Assembly (NCBI GenBank): GCA_027490955.1
Contig: JAIXXB010000001.1
Span: forward strand, 1-58,782
Source: Rhodobacter sp.
Lineage (GTDB): Bacteria > Pseudomonadota > Alphaproteobacteria > Rhodobacterales > Rhodobacteraceae
Length of the DNA stretch: 58,782 nt
Reading direction: 5' to 3'
This document shows positions 1 to 9,183 of this stretch, in pieces. A program made the position numbers and the translations under genes. The notes below the pieces were generated by a model that did no database searches, was not told the origin of the DNA, and saw nothing but the letters and a program-made list of their open reading frames with translations. The first letter of the stretch is position 1; each line of letters starts with the position of its first letter.

Positions 1-41
1 CGCGCCATTTGTTCGTCCGTAAGCCAGTAAAGATCACTCAT
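1..41 (-). CDS. IS5-family transposase, N-terminal fragment
   Basis: The reverse complement begins with ATG at 41 and reads MSDLYWLTDEQMA before the window edge. That is the standard opening of a group of IS5-family transposases common in alphaproteobacteria. Only 13 full codons are present, so catalytic residues cannot be checked. The C-terminal 34 residues of a transposase of the same type lie at the right edge of the window. Confidence 0.8.
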   Translation of the reverse strand, partial: MSDLYWLTDEQMA

Positions 42-117
42 TTGACACCCCCAAGGTGACACAAATGAATCAGTGAAAACTGGCCATGACAAGAACTTTA
101 ATGGGTTCTGACCCTAG
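1..117 (-). mobile_element. IS5-family insertion sequence, left-edge fragment
   Basis: The window opens inside an insertion sequence. The first 41 bases are the reversed start of a transposase gene. A terminal repeat lies at 101-117; read inward from 117 it is CTAGGGTCAGAACCCAT. The repeat at the far right edge (58665-58681) reads CTAGGCTCAGGACTCAT, so 14 of 17 bases agree. CTAG may be target duplication rather than element sequence, in which case the element ends at 113. The element sits directly upstream of rplO. Confidence 0.85.
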
Positions 118-150
118 AATTCATTTCGATTTCCCTTGGCATCGCAATAC

Positions 151-179
151 TTGCATAACAGAGCTATCCCCACTATACG
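151..179 (+). promoter_or_regulatory. Candidate promoter upstream of rplO
   Basis: TTGCAT (151-156) and TATACG (174-179) are separated by 17 bases, a plausible sigma-70 arrangement. It lies between the IS end and rplO. It could supply transcription to rplO-secY-adk if the IS blocks read-through from upstream spc operon genes. This rests on motif match only. Confidence 0.4.
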
Positions 180-271
180 CCCCCAATGCCCGCCTATGGG
201 CATAGAATCAACAATCGCCGTGTTTGCCCCGCCGTCGCAGTGGGTGCAGTTCCGGCATAGGAGTATGCGAC

Positions 272-748
272 ATGAAACTGAATGAACTGGCCGACAATCC
301 CGGCGCGGCCAAGAAACAAAAGCGCGTGGCGCGTGGCCCAGGTTCGGGCAAGGGCAAAACCGCAGGTCGCGGGATCAAGGGGCAGAAATCCCGTTCGGGC
401 GTTGCGATTGGTGGCTACGAAGGCGGGCAAATGCCCCTGTATCGCCGCCTGCCAAAGCGCGGCTTTAACAAGCCGAACCAACTGCGTTTTGCTGTTATCA
501 ACCTTGGCCTGATTGAAAAGTTCATCGGTCTGGGCAAGCTGGACGCCAAGGGCGAGATCACCGAAGATGCGCTGGTTGCAGCGGGCCTAACAGGCCACAA
601 GCGTGACGGCATCCGTATTTTGAACAAGGGCGAGATCAATTCCAAGGTCAATCTGGTGGTGGCTGGCGCCTCGGCAGCGGCGATTGAAGCGATCAAGGCA
701 GCGGGCGGCAGCATCACGCTGCGCGAGCCAAAGCCAGCGGCTGAGTAA
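272..748 (+). CDS. rplO: 50S ribosomal protein L15
   Basis: The 158-residue protein is full length for bacterial L15, a late-assembling large-subunit protein. The N-terminus is very basic and glycine-rich ([13 protein letters not shown] near residue 23), followed by the family motif [15 protein letters not shown]. The ATG at 272 has an AGGAG at 259-263. A longer in-frame start at 224 would add 16 residues that are not L15-like. It is normally preceded by rpmD in the spc operon, but here the upstream neighbour is an insertion sequence. secY follows after a 115-base gap. Confidence 0.97.
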   Translation: MKLNELADNPGAAKKQKRVARGPGSGKGKTAGRGIKGQKSRSGVAIGGYEGGQMPLYRRLPKRGFNKPNQLRFAVINLGLIEKFIGLGKLDAKGEITEDALVAAGLTGHKRDGIRILNKGEINSKVNLVVAGASAAAIEAIKAAGGSITLREPKPAAE

Positions 749-863
749 ACTAAACGCAAAAACGGGTTGTGAGCGGGCGCAAGACCGCTTACATCACCTA
801 TAGTTTTCCCGCGCCGCCGACCGGAAAACGGTTAGGCGGCGCTGTCATAAAGAAAGATCTGAT

Positions 864-2228
864 ATGGCATCGGCAGCAGAACAGATGGCCGCAAACCTTT
901 CATGGGGCGCGCTGGGTAAGGCAACGGATCTTCGGAGCCGCATTTTCTTTACCATTGGTCTTTTGATGGTTTACCGATTGGGGACATATATCCCCGTTCC
1001 GGGCATTGATGGCACAGCGCTGGCCAATTTTATGGAAGATGCGGGCGCGGGCATTGGCGGGATGCTGAATATGTTCACTGGCGGCGCGATCAGCCGCATG
1101 GGCATTTTCGCCTTGGGAATCATGCCGTATATTTCTGCCTCGATCATCGTGCAATTGATGACCACCATGGTGCCCGCGCTAGAGCAATTGAAAAAAGAGG
1201 GCGAACAGGGCCGCAAGAAAATCAATCAGTGGACGCGCTACGGCACTGTCGCGCTGGCCACTTTGCAAGGCTATGGCATCGCGCAATCGATCCAAGCAGG
1301 CGGTTTGGCCCATAGCCCGGGCATGTTCTTTGTCATCTCGGCTGTGGTCACGCTGGTGGGCGGCACGATGTTCTTGATGTGGCTGGGCGAACAAATCACC
1401 GCCCGCGGCATCGGCAACGGCATTTCGCTGATTATCTTTACTGGCATCGTGGCCGAGATTCCCCGCGCCTTGGCGCAATTCTTCAGCCAAGGCCGCGCGG
1501 GTGTGATTTCGCCCATGGTGATGCTGGCCGTGGTGGTGATGGTTGTGGCCGTGATCGCCTTTGTGGTGTTCATGGAACGCGCGCTGCGCAAAATCAATAT
1601 TCAATACCCACGCCGCACAGTGGGCATGAAGGTTTATGATGGTGGCAGCTCGCATCTGCCGATCAAGGTCAACCCAGCGGGCGTTATCCCTGCCATCTTT
1701 GCCTCTAGCCTTTTGCTGTTGCCCGTCACCATCTCGACCTTTTCTGGGTCGGCAGGCACGGGGCCGATCATGTCAACCATTCTGGCCTATTTTGGCCATG
1801 GCCAACCGCTGTATCTGGCGTTTTTGGTGCTGATGATCGTGTTCTTCACCTATTTCTACACGCAGAATGTGGCGTTCAAAACCGACGAGGTTGCCGAAAA
1901 TCTGCGCAGTCAAGGCGGATTTATTCCCGGTATCCGCCCCGGCAAGAAGACCCAAGATTATCTGGATTACGTGGTCTCGCGCGTTTTGGTGCTGGGGTCG
2001 GCCTATTTGGCGGCGGTTTGCTTGTTGCCAGAAATCCTAATCTCGGAATTCTCGATTCCGTTCTATTTTGGCGGCACCTCGGTGCTTATCGTGGTGTCAG
2101 TAACGATGGATACGATTCAACAAATTCAGTCCCATCTTTTGGCCCACCAATACGAAGGTCTGATCGAAAAGTCGCAATTGCGCGGGAAGAAACGCCCAGC
2201 AACTGCAAAACCCCCAGCCCGTCGTTGA
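864..2228 (+). CDS. secY: Preprotein translocase subunit SecY
   Basis: This is the channel-forming subunit of the SecYEG translocase in the inner membrane. The 454 residues are the normal length, with about ten hydrophobic segments. Recognisable blocks are [13 protein letters not shown] near residue 33 at the end of the first membrane segment, and the basic cytoplasmic loop [15 protein letters not shown] before [12 protein letters not shown]. The position after rplO and seven bases before adk is the conserved spc-operon order. Confidence 0.98.
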   Translation: MASAAEQMAANLSWGALGKATDLRSRIFFTIGLLMVYRLGTYIPVPGIDGTALANFMEDAGAGIGGMLNMFTGGAISRMGIFALGIMPYISASIIVQLMTTMVPALEQLKKEGEQGRKKINQWTRYGTVALATLQGYGIAQSIQAGGLAHSPGMFFVISAVVTLVGGTMFLMWLGEQITARGIGNGISLIIFTGIVAEIPRALAQFFSQGRAGVISPMVMLAVVVMVVAVIAFVVFMERALRKINIQYPRRTVGMKVYDGGSSHLPIKVNPAGVIPAIFASSLLLLPVTISTFSGSAGTGPIMSTILAYFGHGQPLYLAFLVLMIVFFTYFYTQNVAFKTDEVAENLRSQGGFIPGIRPGKKTQDYLDYVVSRVLVLGSAYLAAVCLLPEILISEFSIPFYFGGTSVLIVVSVTMDTIQQIQSHLLAHQYEGLIEKSQLRGKKRPATAKPPARR

Positions 2229-2235
2229 GGCCCGA

Positions 2236-2823
2236 ATGACCAATATCATCCTACTTGGCCCGCCAGGTGCGGGAAAAGGCACGCAGGCAAAACGTCTGGT
2301 GGACGAACGCGCGATGGTGCAACTGTCCACGGGCGATATGCTGCGCGAGGCAAAGACCAGCGGCACGGAAATGGGCAACCGCGTTGCCGCCGTGATGGAA
2401 CGCGGCGAGCTGGTGACGGATGAGATTGTCATTGGCCTGATTCGTGAAAAGCTGACCAGCGGCGGTGCCAAGGGCGGCTATATTTTCGACGGCTTCCCCC
2501 GCACGCTGAAACAAGCGGATGCTTTGGGCGATTTGATGCAAGAGCTGGGTCAGAAAATTGATTTTGTGATCGAATTGCAGGTCAAGGACGAGGTTTTGGT
2601 AGACCGCATAGTTGGCCGCGCCGAAGAGGCCCGCCGTGCTGGCCAACCCGTCCGCGCCGATGACAATGCCGAAAGTTTGAAGACGCGCCTGATGGCCTAT
2701 TACAAGCAAACCTCGCCTTTGATTGGCTATTACTATGCCAAGGGCGGGCTTTTGGCGGTGGATGGGCTGAACGATATGGATCAGGTCGCCGCCGATATCG
2801 CTAAGATTTTGGATAGGCGATAG
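2236..2823 (+). CDS. adk: Adenylate kinase
   Basis: Interconverts ATP and AMP with two ADP in the cytoplasm. The P-loop GPPGAGKGT is at residues 8-16, the conserved DGFPRT at 85-90 and DRIVGR at 123-128. At 195 residues it is a short form: after VGR the chain goes almost straight to RADDN (140-144), so the roughly 30-residue LID insertion of the E. coli-type enzyme is reduced to a loop and carries no zinc cysteines. It is probably cotranscribed with secY. A 227-base gap follows before rpsM. Confidence 0.97.
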   Translation: MTNIILLGPPGAGKGTQAKRLVDERAMVQLSTGDMLREAKTSGTEMGNRVAAVMERGELVTDEIVIGLIREKLTSGGAKGGYIFDGFPRTLKQADALGDLMQELGQKIDFVIELQVKDEVLVDRIVGRAEEARRAGQPVRADDNAESLKTRLMAYYKQTSPLIGYYYAKGGLLAVDGLNDMDQVAADIAKILDRR

Positions 2824-2974
2824 AATCTACCAAATCGCCCTGTTCTCACCCTTGACGGGTGGTGCAAAAGCCCTTAAGGCACGGCATCCCGCAATGGAAT
2901 CGCCGTTGTCGGGCCTCCCATTATTGGGAAAACCCCTTTGTTGCGAAGATATATCGTGATTGCGGGGTGTCGTG

Positions 2975-2995
2975 TGCAGGGGCGCCGCCCTTGCA
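2975..2995 (+). promoter_or_regulatory. Stem-loop in the rpsM leader
   Basis: A 9-bp stem (2975-2983 with 2987-2995, one G-T pair, three-base loop) lies about 55 bases ahead of the rpsM start. No T-run follows, so it does not look like a terminator. The whole adk-rpsM gap (2824-3050) has no ORF I can support. It could be a ribosomal-protein-responsive leader for the alpha operon, but only the hairpin itself is seen. Confidence 0.4.
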
Positions 2996-3050
2996 TTGTT
3001 GTGAAAAAAGGTTCTGGCACTACGGAACCGCAACCAAAAAGGAACACGTC

Positions 3051-3419
3051 TTGGCACGTATTGCTGGCGTAAACATCCCGACGAACAAACGGGTGCCCAT
3101 CGCATTGACCTATATCACTGGGATCGGCCCCCATATTGCAGAGCAAATTTGCGAATCCGTAAAAATTGATCGCGCCCGCCGCGTGAACCAGCTGTCTGAC
3201 GCTGAAGTTCTGGCGATTCGCGAATATATCGACGCCAACCTAACGGTTGAAGGCGATTTGCGCCGCGAAGTGTCGATGAACATCAAGCGTTTGATGGATT
3301 TGGGCTGCTATCGCGGCCTGCGTCACCGCAAAGGTCTGCCAGTGCGCGGTCAGCGCACGCATACCAACGCTCGCACCCGCAAGGGCCCCGCAAAAGCCAT
3401 TGCTGGCAAAAAGAAATAA
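3051..3419 (+). CDS. rpsM: 30S ribosomal protein S13 (TTG start)
   Basis: The 122-residue product begins with the invariant ARIAGVNIP after an initiator TTG at 3051. No ATG or GTG lies near the expected S13 N-terminus. An AAGGA about eight bases upstream supports TTG. The reading frame is open for 64 more codons upstream, but that stretch is not S13-like. S13 contacts the P-site tRNA and the 50S subunit. The C-terminal basic tail ([11 protein letters not shown]) is intact. It is the first gene of rpsM-rpsK-rpoA-rplQ. Confidence 0.96.
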   Translation: MARIAGVNIPTNKRVPIALTYITGIGPHIAEQICESVKIDRARRVNQLSDAEVLAIREYIDANLTVEGDLRREVSMNIKRLMDLGCYRGLRHRKGLPVRGQRTHTNARTRKGPAKAIAGKKK

Positions 3420-3431
3420 GGGGAGCGAGAT

Positions 3432-3827
3432 ATGGCACGCGATACAAAATCGACCCGCACCAAGAAAAAAGAACGCAAAAACATCGCCGCTGGCGTGGTG
3501 CATGTGAATTCGTCGTTCAACAACACCAAAATCCTGATCTCGGACGTTCAGGGCAATGCGATTTCGTGGTCGTCTTCGGGCACCATGGGCTTTAAAGGCT
3601 CGCGCAAATCGACGCCTTACGCAGCCCAAATGGCCGCCGAGGATGCAGCCCGCAAGGCGCAAGAACACGGTATGAAAACCGTTGAAGTCGAAGTGCAAGG
3701 CCCAGGTTCGGGCCGCGAATCGGCTTTGCGCGCCTTGGCTGCTGTGGGCCTGAACGTCACCTCGATCCGTGATGTCACGCCACTGGCACATAACGGCTGC
3801 CGCCCACCAAAGCGCCGCCGCGTCTAA
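3432..3827 (+). CDS. rpsK: 30S ribosomal protein S11
   Basis: A platform protein of the small subunit. The 131-residue chain has the family blocks [10 protein letters not shown] near residue 22 and [10 protein letters not shown] at the C-terminus. The N-terminus is strongly basic. It starts 12 bases after rpsM with a GGGGAG ribosome-binding site. A terminator-like hairpin separates it from rpoA. Confidence 0.97.
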   Translation: MARDTKSTRTKKKERKNIAAGVVHVNSSFNNTKILISDVQGNAISWSSSGTMGFKGSRKSTPYAAQMAAEDAARKAQEHGMKTVEVEVQGPGSGRESALRALAAVGLNVTSIRDVTPLAHNGCRPPKRRRV

Positions 3828-3841
3828 CATCTTTACTATCG

Positions 3842-3869
3842 TCGGGCTGCGTGGTTCCGCGCGGCCCGA
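3842..3869 (+). terminator. Hairpin between rpsK and rpoA
   Basis: An 11-bp stem (3842-3852 with 3859-3869, two G-T pairs, six-base loop) is followed by TTTCGTCATTTT. The interrupted T-run suggests a leaky terminator or RNA-processing site inside the alpha operon, which could set rpoA and rplQ levels relative to rpsM-rpsK. This role is inferred. Confidence 0.5.
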
Positions 3870-3941
3870 TTTCGTCATTTTGACCCTCGGGAGTTTCCTG
3901 CTTACGGGACATCGGCAGGCAACAAGTATGGAGGCGGAAGC

Positions 3942-4958
3942 ATGATCCACAAAAATTGGCTAGAACTGATCAAACCATCGCAATTGGTTGTTAAGGCGGG
4001 CGCAGATGCGCAGCGCACCGCAACGCTGGTCGCCGAACCGCTGGAACGCGGCTTTGGTCTGACATTGGGCAACGCGCTGCGCCGCGTTTTGCTTTCGTCT
4101 TTGCAGGGCGGGGCTATCACCTCGGTGCAAATCGACAATGTGCTGCACGAATTTTCCTCGGTCGCTGGCGTGCGCGAAGATGTGACCGACATCATCCTCA
4201 ACCTAAAGGGCGTTGCCCTGCGGATGAGCGTTGAAGGCCCAAAGCGGCTGTCCATCTCGGCCAAAGGGCCAGGTGTGGTGACGGCAGGCGACATTTCCGA
4301 ATCCAGCGGCATCGATGTTTTGAACAAAGATCACGTCATCTGCCATTTGGATGACGGCGCGGATGTGTTCATGGAACTGACTGTCAACACAGGCAAAGGC
4401 TATGTTTCCGCCGATAAGAACAAGCCAGAAGATGCGCCCATTGGCCTTATTCCAATCGATGCGGTGTTTTCGCCTGTCAAGAAAGTGTCCTACGAAGTCA
4501 CCCCCACCCGCGAGGGGCAGGTGCTGGATTATGACAAGCTGACGATGAAAATCGAAACCAATGGCGCGCTGACCCCCGAAGATGCCGTGGCCTATGCTGC
4601 GCGCATTTTGCAGGATCAGCTGGGCGTCTTCGTGAACTTTGACGAGCCTGAATCGGCTGGCAAGGGCATGGAAGATGCAGGGTTGGAATTCAACCCGCTG
4701 CTGCTCAAGAAAGTGGACGAATTGGAATTGTCGGTGCGTTCGGCAAACTGCCTGAAGAACGACAATATCGTCTATATCGGCGATCTGATCCAAAAGACCG
4801 AAGCAGAAATGCTGCGCACGCCAAACTTTGGCCGCAAATCTTTGAACGAAATCAAAGAAGTGCTGTCGGGCATGGGCCTGCATCTGGGTATGGAAGTGGA
4901 AGAGTGGCCACCAGAAAACATCGAAGATCTGGCCAAGCGCTTCGAAGATCAATTCTAA
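3942..4958 (+). CDS. rpoA: RNA polymerase alpha subunit
   Basis: The 338-residue length is normal. The N-terminal assembly domain carries [22 protein letters not shown] near residue 30 (the dimerisation region). The C-terminal domain, with [13 protein letters not shown] and [12 protein letters not shown], contacts UP elements and activators. The AGGCGG-rich region before ATG 3942 serves as ribosome-binding site. It follows rpsK and precedes rplQ as in other alpha operons. Confidence 0.98.
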   Translation: MIHKNWLELIKPSQLVVKAGADAQRTATLVAEPLERGFGLTLGNALRRVLLSSLQGGAITSVQIDNVLHEFSSVAGVREDVTDIILNLKGVALRMSVEGPKRLSISAKGPGVVTAGDISESSGIDVLNKDHVICHLDDGADVFMELTVNTGKGYVSADKNKPEDAPIGLIPIDAVFSPVKKVSYEVTPTREGQVLDYDKLTMKIETNGALTPEDAVAYAARILQDQLGVFVNFDEPESAGKGMEDAGLEFNPLLLKKVDELELSVRSANCLKNDNIVYIGDLIQKTEAEMLRTPNFGRKSLNEIKEVLSGMGLHLGMEVEEWPPENIEDLAKRFEDQF

Positions 4959-4983
4959 TGTAGGGTGCGTGCTTGCACGCACC
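4959..4983 (+). repeat. Palindromic intergenic repeat, TGTAGG type
   Basis: Directly after the rpoA stop is TGTAG followed by a perfect 9-bp palindrome (4964-4972 with 4975-4983, two-base gap). A close relative lies in the opposite orientation at 44895-44919, ahead of rpsP. Both read TGTAGG-R-TGCGTG, four variable bases, then CACGCA-Y-C. It resembles REP-like elements more than a terminator. Confidence 0.6.
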
Positions 4984-5091
4984 TTTACAAAAATGCCCGC
5001 ACTGGCGGGGAACAACTGGCGTAAGCCCAAGGTGAGCAGGCCATTCGAGGCACTGCCGGACAAAGTAGAAACATAGGCTTAGGAGACTATC

Positions 5092-5502
5092 ATGCGTCAC
5101 GCTCGCGGCTATCGCCGCCTCAACCGCACCCACGAACACCGCAAGGCGCTGTTTGCCAATATGGCAGGCAGCCTGATCGAACACGAGCAAATCAAAACCA
5201 CCTTGCCAAAGGCCAAAGAACTGCGCCCGATCATCGAAAAGCTGATCACGTTGGCCAAGCGTGGCGATTTGCACGCCCGCCGTCAGGCCCATGCGCAGCT
5301 TAAGCAAGACATGCACACCGCGCGCCTGTTTGAAATTCTGGGCCCCCGCTACAAAGATCGTCAGGGCGGCTATGTGCGCGTGCTGAAGGCGGGCTTCCGT
5401 TTTGGCGATATGGCCCCAATGGCCATCATCGAATTTGTTGACCGCGATCCGAACGCGAAAGGCGCGGCAGACCATGCCCGCACCGCCGCTGGCGACGAAT
5501 AA
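5092..5502 (+). CDS. rplQ: 50S ribosomal protein L17
   Basis: The 136-residue protein opens [20 protein letters not shown], a clear L17 signature, and ends with a short alanine-rich tail. L17 lies near the peptide exit tunnel. TAGGAG lies about nine bases ahead of the ATG. It is the last gene of the alpha operon and is followed by a strong terminator. The 133-base gap from rpoA contains the palindromic repeat. Confidence 0.97.
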   Translation: MRHARGYRRLNRTHEHRKALFANMAGSLIEHEQIKTTLPKAKELRPIIEKLITLAKRGDLHARRQAHAQLKQDMHTARLFEILGPRYKDRQGGYVRVLKAGFRFGDMAPMAIIEFVDRDPNAKGAADHARTAAGDE

Positions 5503-5521
5503 GGCTAAAGACATTTCGCAC

Positions 5522-5554
5522 AAGGCCCGCCCCAAAGGCGGGCCTTTTTCTTTT
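5522..5554 (+). terminator. Rho-independent terminator after rplQ
   Basis: A perfect 10-bp stem (5522-5531 with 5537-5546) with a five-base loop runs into a T-rich tract (TTTTTCTTTT). It ends the ribosomal protein operon. Confidence 0.92.
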
Positions 5555-5579
5555 GCCCAATCGCGCGTAACCTTTGCCT

Positions 5580-6902
5580 ATGGCTGACCTGTTCGATACC
5601 GCCGCCGCGTCCCCACCTGCAGGCAACCGCCCGCTGGCAGATCGCCTGCGCCCCAAAACGCTGGCCGAGGTGATCGGGCAAGGCCATGTGCTTGGCCCCA
5701 ATGGCCCGCTTGGCGCGATGATTGCCGCGCGCAGCCTATCCTCTATCATCCTTTGGGGGCCGCCAGGCGTGGGCAAAACCACCATCGCGCGGCTGCTGGC
5801 AGATGCCACCGATCTGGCCTTTGTGCAAATCTCGGCCATTTTCACAGGCGTTCCTGACCTGCGCAAAGTGTTCGAGGCCGCGCGCCTGCGCCGCCAAAAC
5901 GGGGGCAGCGAAAAAGGGCGGGGAACACTTTTGTTCGTCGATGAAATCCACCGCTTTAACAAAGCCCAGCAAGATGGCTTTCTGCCCTATATGGAGGATG
6001 GCACCATCCTGCTGGTCGGGGCCACCACGGAAAATCCCAGCTTTGAATTGAACGCTGCGCTTTTGTCGCGCGCCCAAGTGATCGTGCTGGAGCGTCTGTC
6101 GCTGGCCGATCTGGAACTGCTGACCCAGCGCGCTGAACGCGAGATGGGCCGCGCCCTGCCGCTGAACGGCGAGGCGCGTGAGGCGCTGATTGACATGGCC
6201 GATGGCGATGGCCGCGCCTTGCTGAACCTGATTGAACAGGTCGCCGCATGGACGATTGCCAAACCGCTAAGCCGCGAAGATCTTTCCACCCGCCTGATGC
6301 GCCGCGCCAGCAAATACGACAAATCAGGCGAAGAGCATTACAACCTGATCTCGGCGCTGCACAAATCGGTGCGCGGATCAGACCCTGACGCAGCGCTGTA
6401 TTGGTTTGCGCGCATGCTTGAGGGCGGCGAAGACCCGCGCTTTCTGGCGCGCCGCATCACCCGCATGGCGGTGGAAGATATCGGCCTTGCCGACCCGCAG
6501 GCGCAAACCTATTGCCTTGATGCGTGGAACACATACGAACGCCTCGGCTCGCCCGAAGGTGAACTTGCCCTTGCGCAGGCGGTGGTCTACCTTGCGCTCG
6601 CCCCCAAATCGAACGCCGTCTACTGCGCCTATAAGGCTGCCCGAACCGCTGCCCGCGACACAGGCAGCCAACCGCCGCCCCTGCATATCCGCAACGCGCC
6701 GACCAAGCTGATGAAAGACATCGGCTATGGCGCGGATTACGCCTATGACCATGACGCGCCCGATGGATTTTCAGGGCAAAACTACTTCCCCGATGGTATG
6801 AAACGCCCTGTTTACTACGCCCCATACGAACGCGGCTTTGAACGCGAACTTAAAAAACGTATCGACTATTTCGCCAAACTGCGCGAACGGCGCAAAACCT
6901 AG
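5580..6902 (+). CDS. rarA: Replication-associated recombination protein RarA (MgsA), AAA+ ATPase
   Basis: A clamp-loader-like AAA+ ATPase acting at stalled replication forks. Walker A GPPGVGKT is at residues 60-67 and Walker B LLFVDEIH ends at 124, followed by the family motif HRFNKAQQD. Length is 440 residues from the ATG at 5580 (MADLF); a TTG two codons upstream is a less likely start. The C-terminal tetramerisation region includes NAPTKLMKDIGYG. It starts 25 bases after the rplQ terminator and has its own terminator. Confidence 0.95.
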   Translation: MADLFDTAAASPPAGNRPLADRLRPKTLAEVIGQGHVLGPNGPLGAMIAARSLSSIILWGPPGVGKTTIARLLADATDLAFVQISAIFTGVPDLRKVFEAARLRRQNGGSEKGRGTLLFVDEIHRFNKAQQDGFLPYMEDGTILLVGATTENPSFELNAALLSRAQVIVLERLSLADLELLTQRAEREMGRALPLNGEAREALIDMADGDGRALLNLIEQVAAWTIAKPLSREDLSTRLMRRASKYDKSGEEHYNLISALHKSVRGSDPDAALYWFARMLEGGEDPRFLARRITRMAVEDIGLADPQAQTYCLDAWNTYERLGSPEGELALAQAVVYLALAPKSNAVYCAYKAARTAARDTGSQPPPLHIRNAPTKLMKDIGYGADYAYDHDAPDGFSGQNYFPDGMKRPVYYAPYERGFERELKKRIDYFAKLRERRKT

Positions 6903-6930
6903 GCAGGCGCCGCCTGCTTCTCTTTTTTTT
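6903..6930 (+). terminator. Terminator after rarA
   Basis: A 6-bp perfect stem GCAGGC/GCCTGC with a three-base loop is followed by TTCTCTTTTTTTT. It begins immediately after the rarA stop codon. Confidence 0.8.
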
Positions 6931-7071
6931 AAAGATCCTCGGGGGGTGAATTGGCCGCAGGCCAAGAGGGGGGCGACGCGCCCCCTAATGCGCCCTCCCC
7001 GTTGCCCCAGTCGTTGTCCCCCACTCGCGCTGCCGCTTGACAAACCGCCCCTTGCCCCGCAAGGGAAGGGG

Positions 7072-7425
7072 ATGATGATGACCCTTTTTCAAGTGGCCCT
7101 TGGCGGCGCAATCGGATCAGTGCTGCGCTATGGGACTGTGGCAGCCATCGGCGCGCCTTGGGGCACGCTGGTGGTCAATGTCTTGGGCAGTTTTGTGATG
7201 GGGGTTTTCTACATCCTCCTGACTGCGCGCGCGGGCCTGTCGCCCCTGCTGATGGCGGGCATCTTGGGCGGCTTCACCACCTTTTCTGCCTTTTCGCTCG
7301 ACACGCTGAAACTGTGGCAGGCAGGGCAGGTTTTGCCCGCGCTGGCCTATGTCGGCGCTTCGATGATCTTGTCGCTGGGCGCAGTGGCCATTGGGGCCGC
7401 ATTGGCCAAAGGAGTGCTGGCATGA
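7072..7425 (+). CDS. crcB: Fluoride ion channel CrcB/Fluc
   Basis: A small inner-membrane protein that exports fluoride as a dual-topology dimer. About 117 residues with four hydrophobic segments. Family motifs are GGAIGSVLRYG near the N-terminus, VNVLGSFVMG, and GGFTTFSAFSLD in the third segment. Three ATGs occur in a row (7072, 7075, 7078) behind AAGGGAAGGGG, so the exact start is uncertain. TTGACA at 7037-7042 may be a -35 element. I see no clear fluoride riboswitch in the 140 bases upstream. The stop overlaps the next gene (ATGA). Confidence 0.9.
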   Translation: MMMTLFQVALGGAIGSVLRYGTVAAIGAPWGTLVVNVLGSFVMGVFYILLTARAGLSPLLMAGILGGFTTFSAFSLDTLKLWQAGQVLPALAYVGASMILSLGAVAIGAALAKGVLA

Positions 7426-8462
7426 GCGGCGTGCAAACCCTAACCATCGGCGCGGATGAGGGCGAGCAGCGCCTTGACCGCTGGTTCAAAAAACGTTTCC
7501 CGCAGCTTACTCAGGGTGCGGTGGAAAAGATGTGCCGCACGGGGCAGGTGCGCGTTGATGGTGCGCGCTGCAAAGGGTCTGACCGCATCGTCGCGGGCCA
7601 AATCGTGCGTGTGCCGCCCTTGCCCGATGGGGCCGCCCCCGCGCCGCGCCAATCCAAAATCAGCCATGCGGATGAGAAGATGATCCAAGACGCGGTGCTG
7701 TGGAAGGATGAGCATATCATCATCCTGAACAAACCCGCAGGCCTGCCCAGCCAAGGCGGCTCTGGCCAAGGCGAACGTCATGTCGATGGTCTGACCGAGG
7801 CGCTGAAGTTTGGTTACAAAGACCGCCCCAAACTGGTGCATCGGCTGGACAAAGACACCTCTGGCCTTTTGATGCTGGCCCGCACCGACCGCGTGGCGCG
7901 TGGCCTGTCCGAAAGCCTGCGCCATCATCTGACGCGCAAAATTTATTGGGCGGCCGTTGCAGGCGTGCCCAACCCGCGCAAGGGCAGCGTGAAATACGGG
8001 CTGATGAAAGCCCCTGGTGGCGGCCGCGGCGAGGGCGAGAAGATGATCTGCATCCATCCCGCCAAGATGGGCGAATACCCCGATGCCAAACGCGCGCAGA
8101 CGGATTTCTTTACCCTGTGGTTTCTGGGAACGCGCCTGTCGTGGATGGCGCTGGAACCCATTACGGGCCGCACCCACCAATTGCGCGCGCATATGGCGGA
8201 AATGGGCCACCCTATTTTGGGTGATGGCAAATATGGCGGCTCTGACACCGACAATATGGGCGATGGTTGGGGGGCGGGCATTGGCGGCGACATCTCGCGC
8301 AAGCTGCATTTGCATGCGCGGATGCTGAAATTTGAACACCCGATCACCAAAGAAATGCTTACCTTTACGGCGCCCTTGCCCGACCATATGGCGCGCACGT
8401 GGAAAACGCTGGATTGGGGCGTGAACGATGTGCCGCTAGACCCGTTCAGAGGCGAGGCATGA
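7422..8462 (+). CDS. RluA-family 23S rRNA pseudouridine synthase (RluC-like)
   Basis: Isomerises specific uridines in RNA to pseudouridine. An N-terminal S4-type RNA-binding region (LDRWFKKRFP, VEKMCRTGQVRVDG) precedes the catalytic domain. The catalytic motif HRLDKDTSG is at residues 140-148, with the nucleophilic aspartate at 143. GRTHQLRAHMA and HPILGDGKYGG are further family motifs. Length is 346 residues. The ATG at 7422 overlaps the crcB stop by four bases. RluC-type is most likely; the target uridines cannot be read from sequence. Confidence 0.88.
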   Translation: MSGVQTLTIGADEGEQRLDRWFKKRFPQLTQGAVEKMCRTGQVRVDGARCKGSDRIVAGQIVRVPPLPDGAAPAPRQSKISHADEKMIQDAVLWKDEHIIILNKPAGLPSQGGSGQGERHVDGLTEALKFGYKDRPKLVHRLDKDTSGLLMLARTDRVARGLSESLRHHLTRKIYWAAVAGVPNPRKGSVKYGLMKAPGGGRGEGEKMICIHPAKMGEYPDAKRAQTDFFTLWFLGTRLSWMALEPITGRTHQLRAHMAEMGHPILGDGKYGGSDTDNMGDGWGAGIGGDISRKLHLHARMLKFEHPITKEMLTFTAPLPDHMARTWKTLDWGVNDVPLDPFRGEA

Positions 8463-8475
8463 ACAGGCTTTTGGC

Positions 8476-9183
8476 ATGAGCGTTTGGGCCGCAAAGCGCT
8501 TTTGGAAAGCTGCCAGCGTGGTGCAGCTTGAATCGGGTTATACTGTGCATTTGGACGGGCGGGCGGTGAAAACCCCTGCAAAAAACCCGCTGATCCTGCC
8601 CACGCGACAGCTGGCCGATATGATCGCATCAGAATGGGATGCGCAAACGGGCAAAGTGAACCCCGAAACCATGCCCATGACACGGCGCGCCAATTCGGCA
8701 TTGGAAAAAGTGGCCCCGAATCGCAGCGCGGTGATTGCCGAACTGGCAGGCTATGGGGCCAGCGATTTGCTGTGTTATCGCAGCCATTCCCCCGCCGAAC
8801 TGGTCGCACGGCAGGCGGCAGGCTGGCAACCTTGGCTAAACTGGGCCGCGCGCGATTTGGCCGCCCCCTTGCATGTGACCGCGGGCATTGTGCATGTCAC
8901 CCAGCCCGCCGAAAGCCTGTCCAATCTGCAGGCCCATGTCGCAGCCTTTGACGCATTTGCGCTGGCAGGTTTGCATGATTTGGTGGCGATCACGGGCAGT
9001 TTGGTGCTGGGGCTGGCCATGGCCAAAGGGCATTTATCCCCCGATGATGGCTTTGCCATCTCGCGCATAGACGAGATATGGCAGGCCGAACAATGGGGTG
9101 TGGACGAGACTGCCGCCGCGCTCGAATCAGCCAAAGCCGCCGCTTTGCGCGACGCGCATCGTTTTATGGCCGCCTGCGCCTAA
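8476..9183 (+). CDS. ATP12-family F1-ATPase assembly chaperone
   Basis: Matches the ATP12 family, which in mitochondria binds the F1 alpha subunit before assembly; bacterial members are typical of alphaproteobacteria. The 235-residue chain opens MSVWAAKRFWKAASV and contains VHLDGRAVKTPAKNPL, SEWDAQ and a MTRRAN block, then LCYR. The gene is 13 bases downstream of the pseudouridine synthase and probably shares its transcript. ATP synthase Fo genes are over 40 kb away in this window. Confidence 0.88.
   Translation: MSVWAAKRFWKAASVVQLESGYTVHLDGRAVKTPAKNPLILPTRQLADMIASEWDAQTGKVNPETMPMTRRANSALEKVAPNRSAVIAELAGYGASDLLCYRSHSPAELVARQAAGWQPWLNWAARDLAAPLHVTAGIVHVTQPAESLSNLQAHVAAFDAFALAGLHDLVAITGSLVLGLAMAKGHLSPDDGFAISRIDEIWQAEQWGVDETAAALESAKAAALRDAHRFMAACA

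Noticed and set aside
1179-1655. Long open frames antisense to secY and other core genes
   Set aside because: They are low-complexity, His/Gln/Arg-rich frames typical of high-GC antisense strands, with no ribosome-binding sites or recognisable domains.
6931-7071. Possible fluoride riboswitch ahead of crcB
   Set aside because: I could not find the conserved pseudoknot segments of the crcB motif; the region is mostly G- and C-runs between the rarA terminator and the start.
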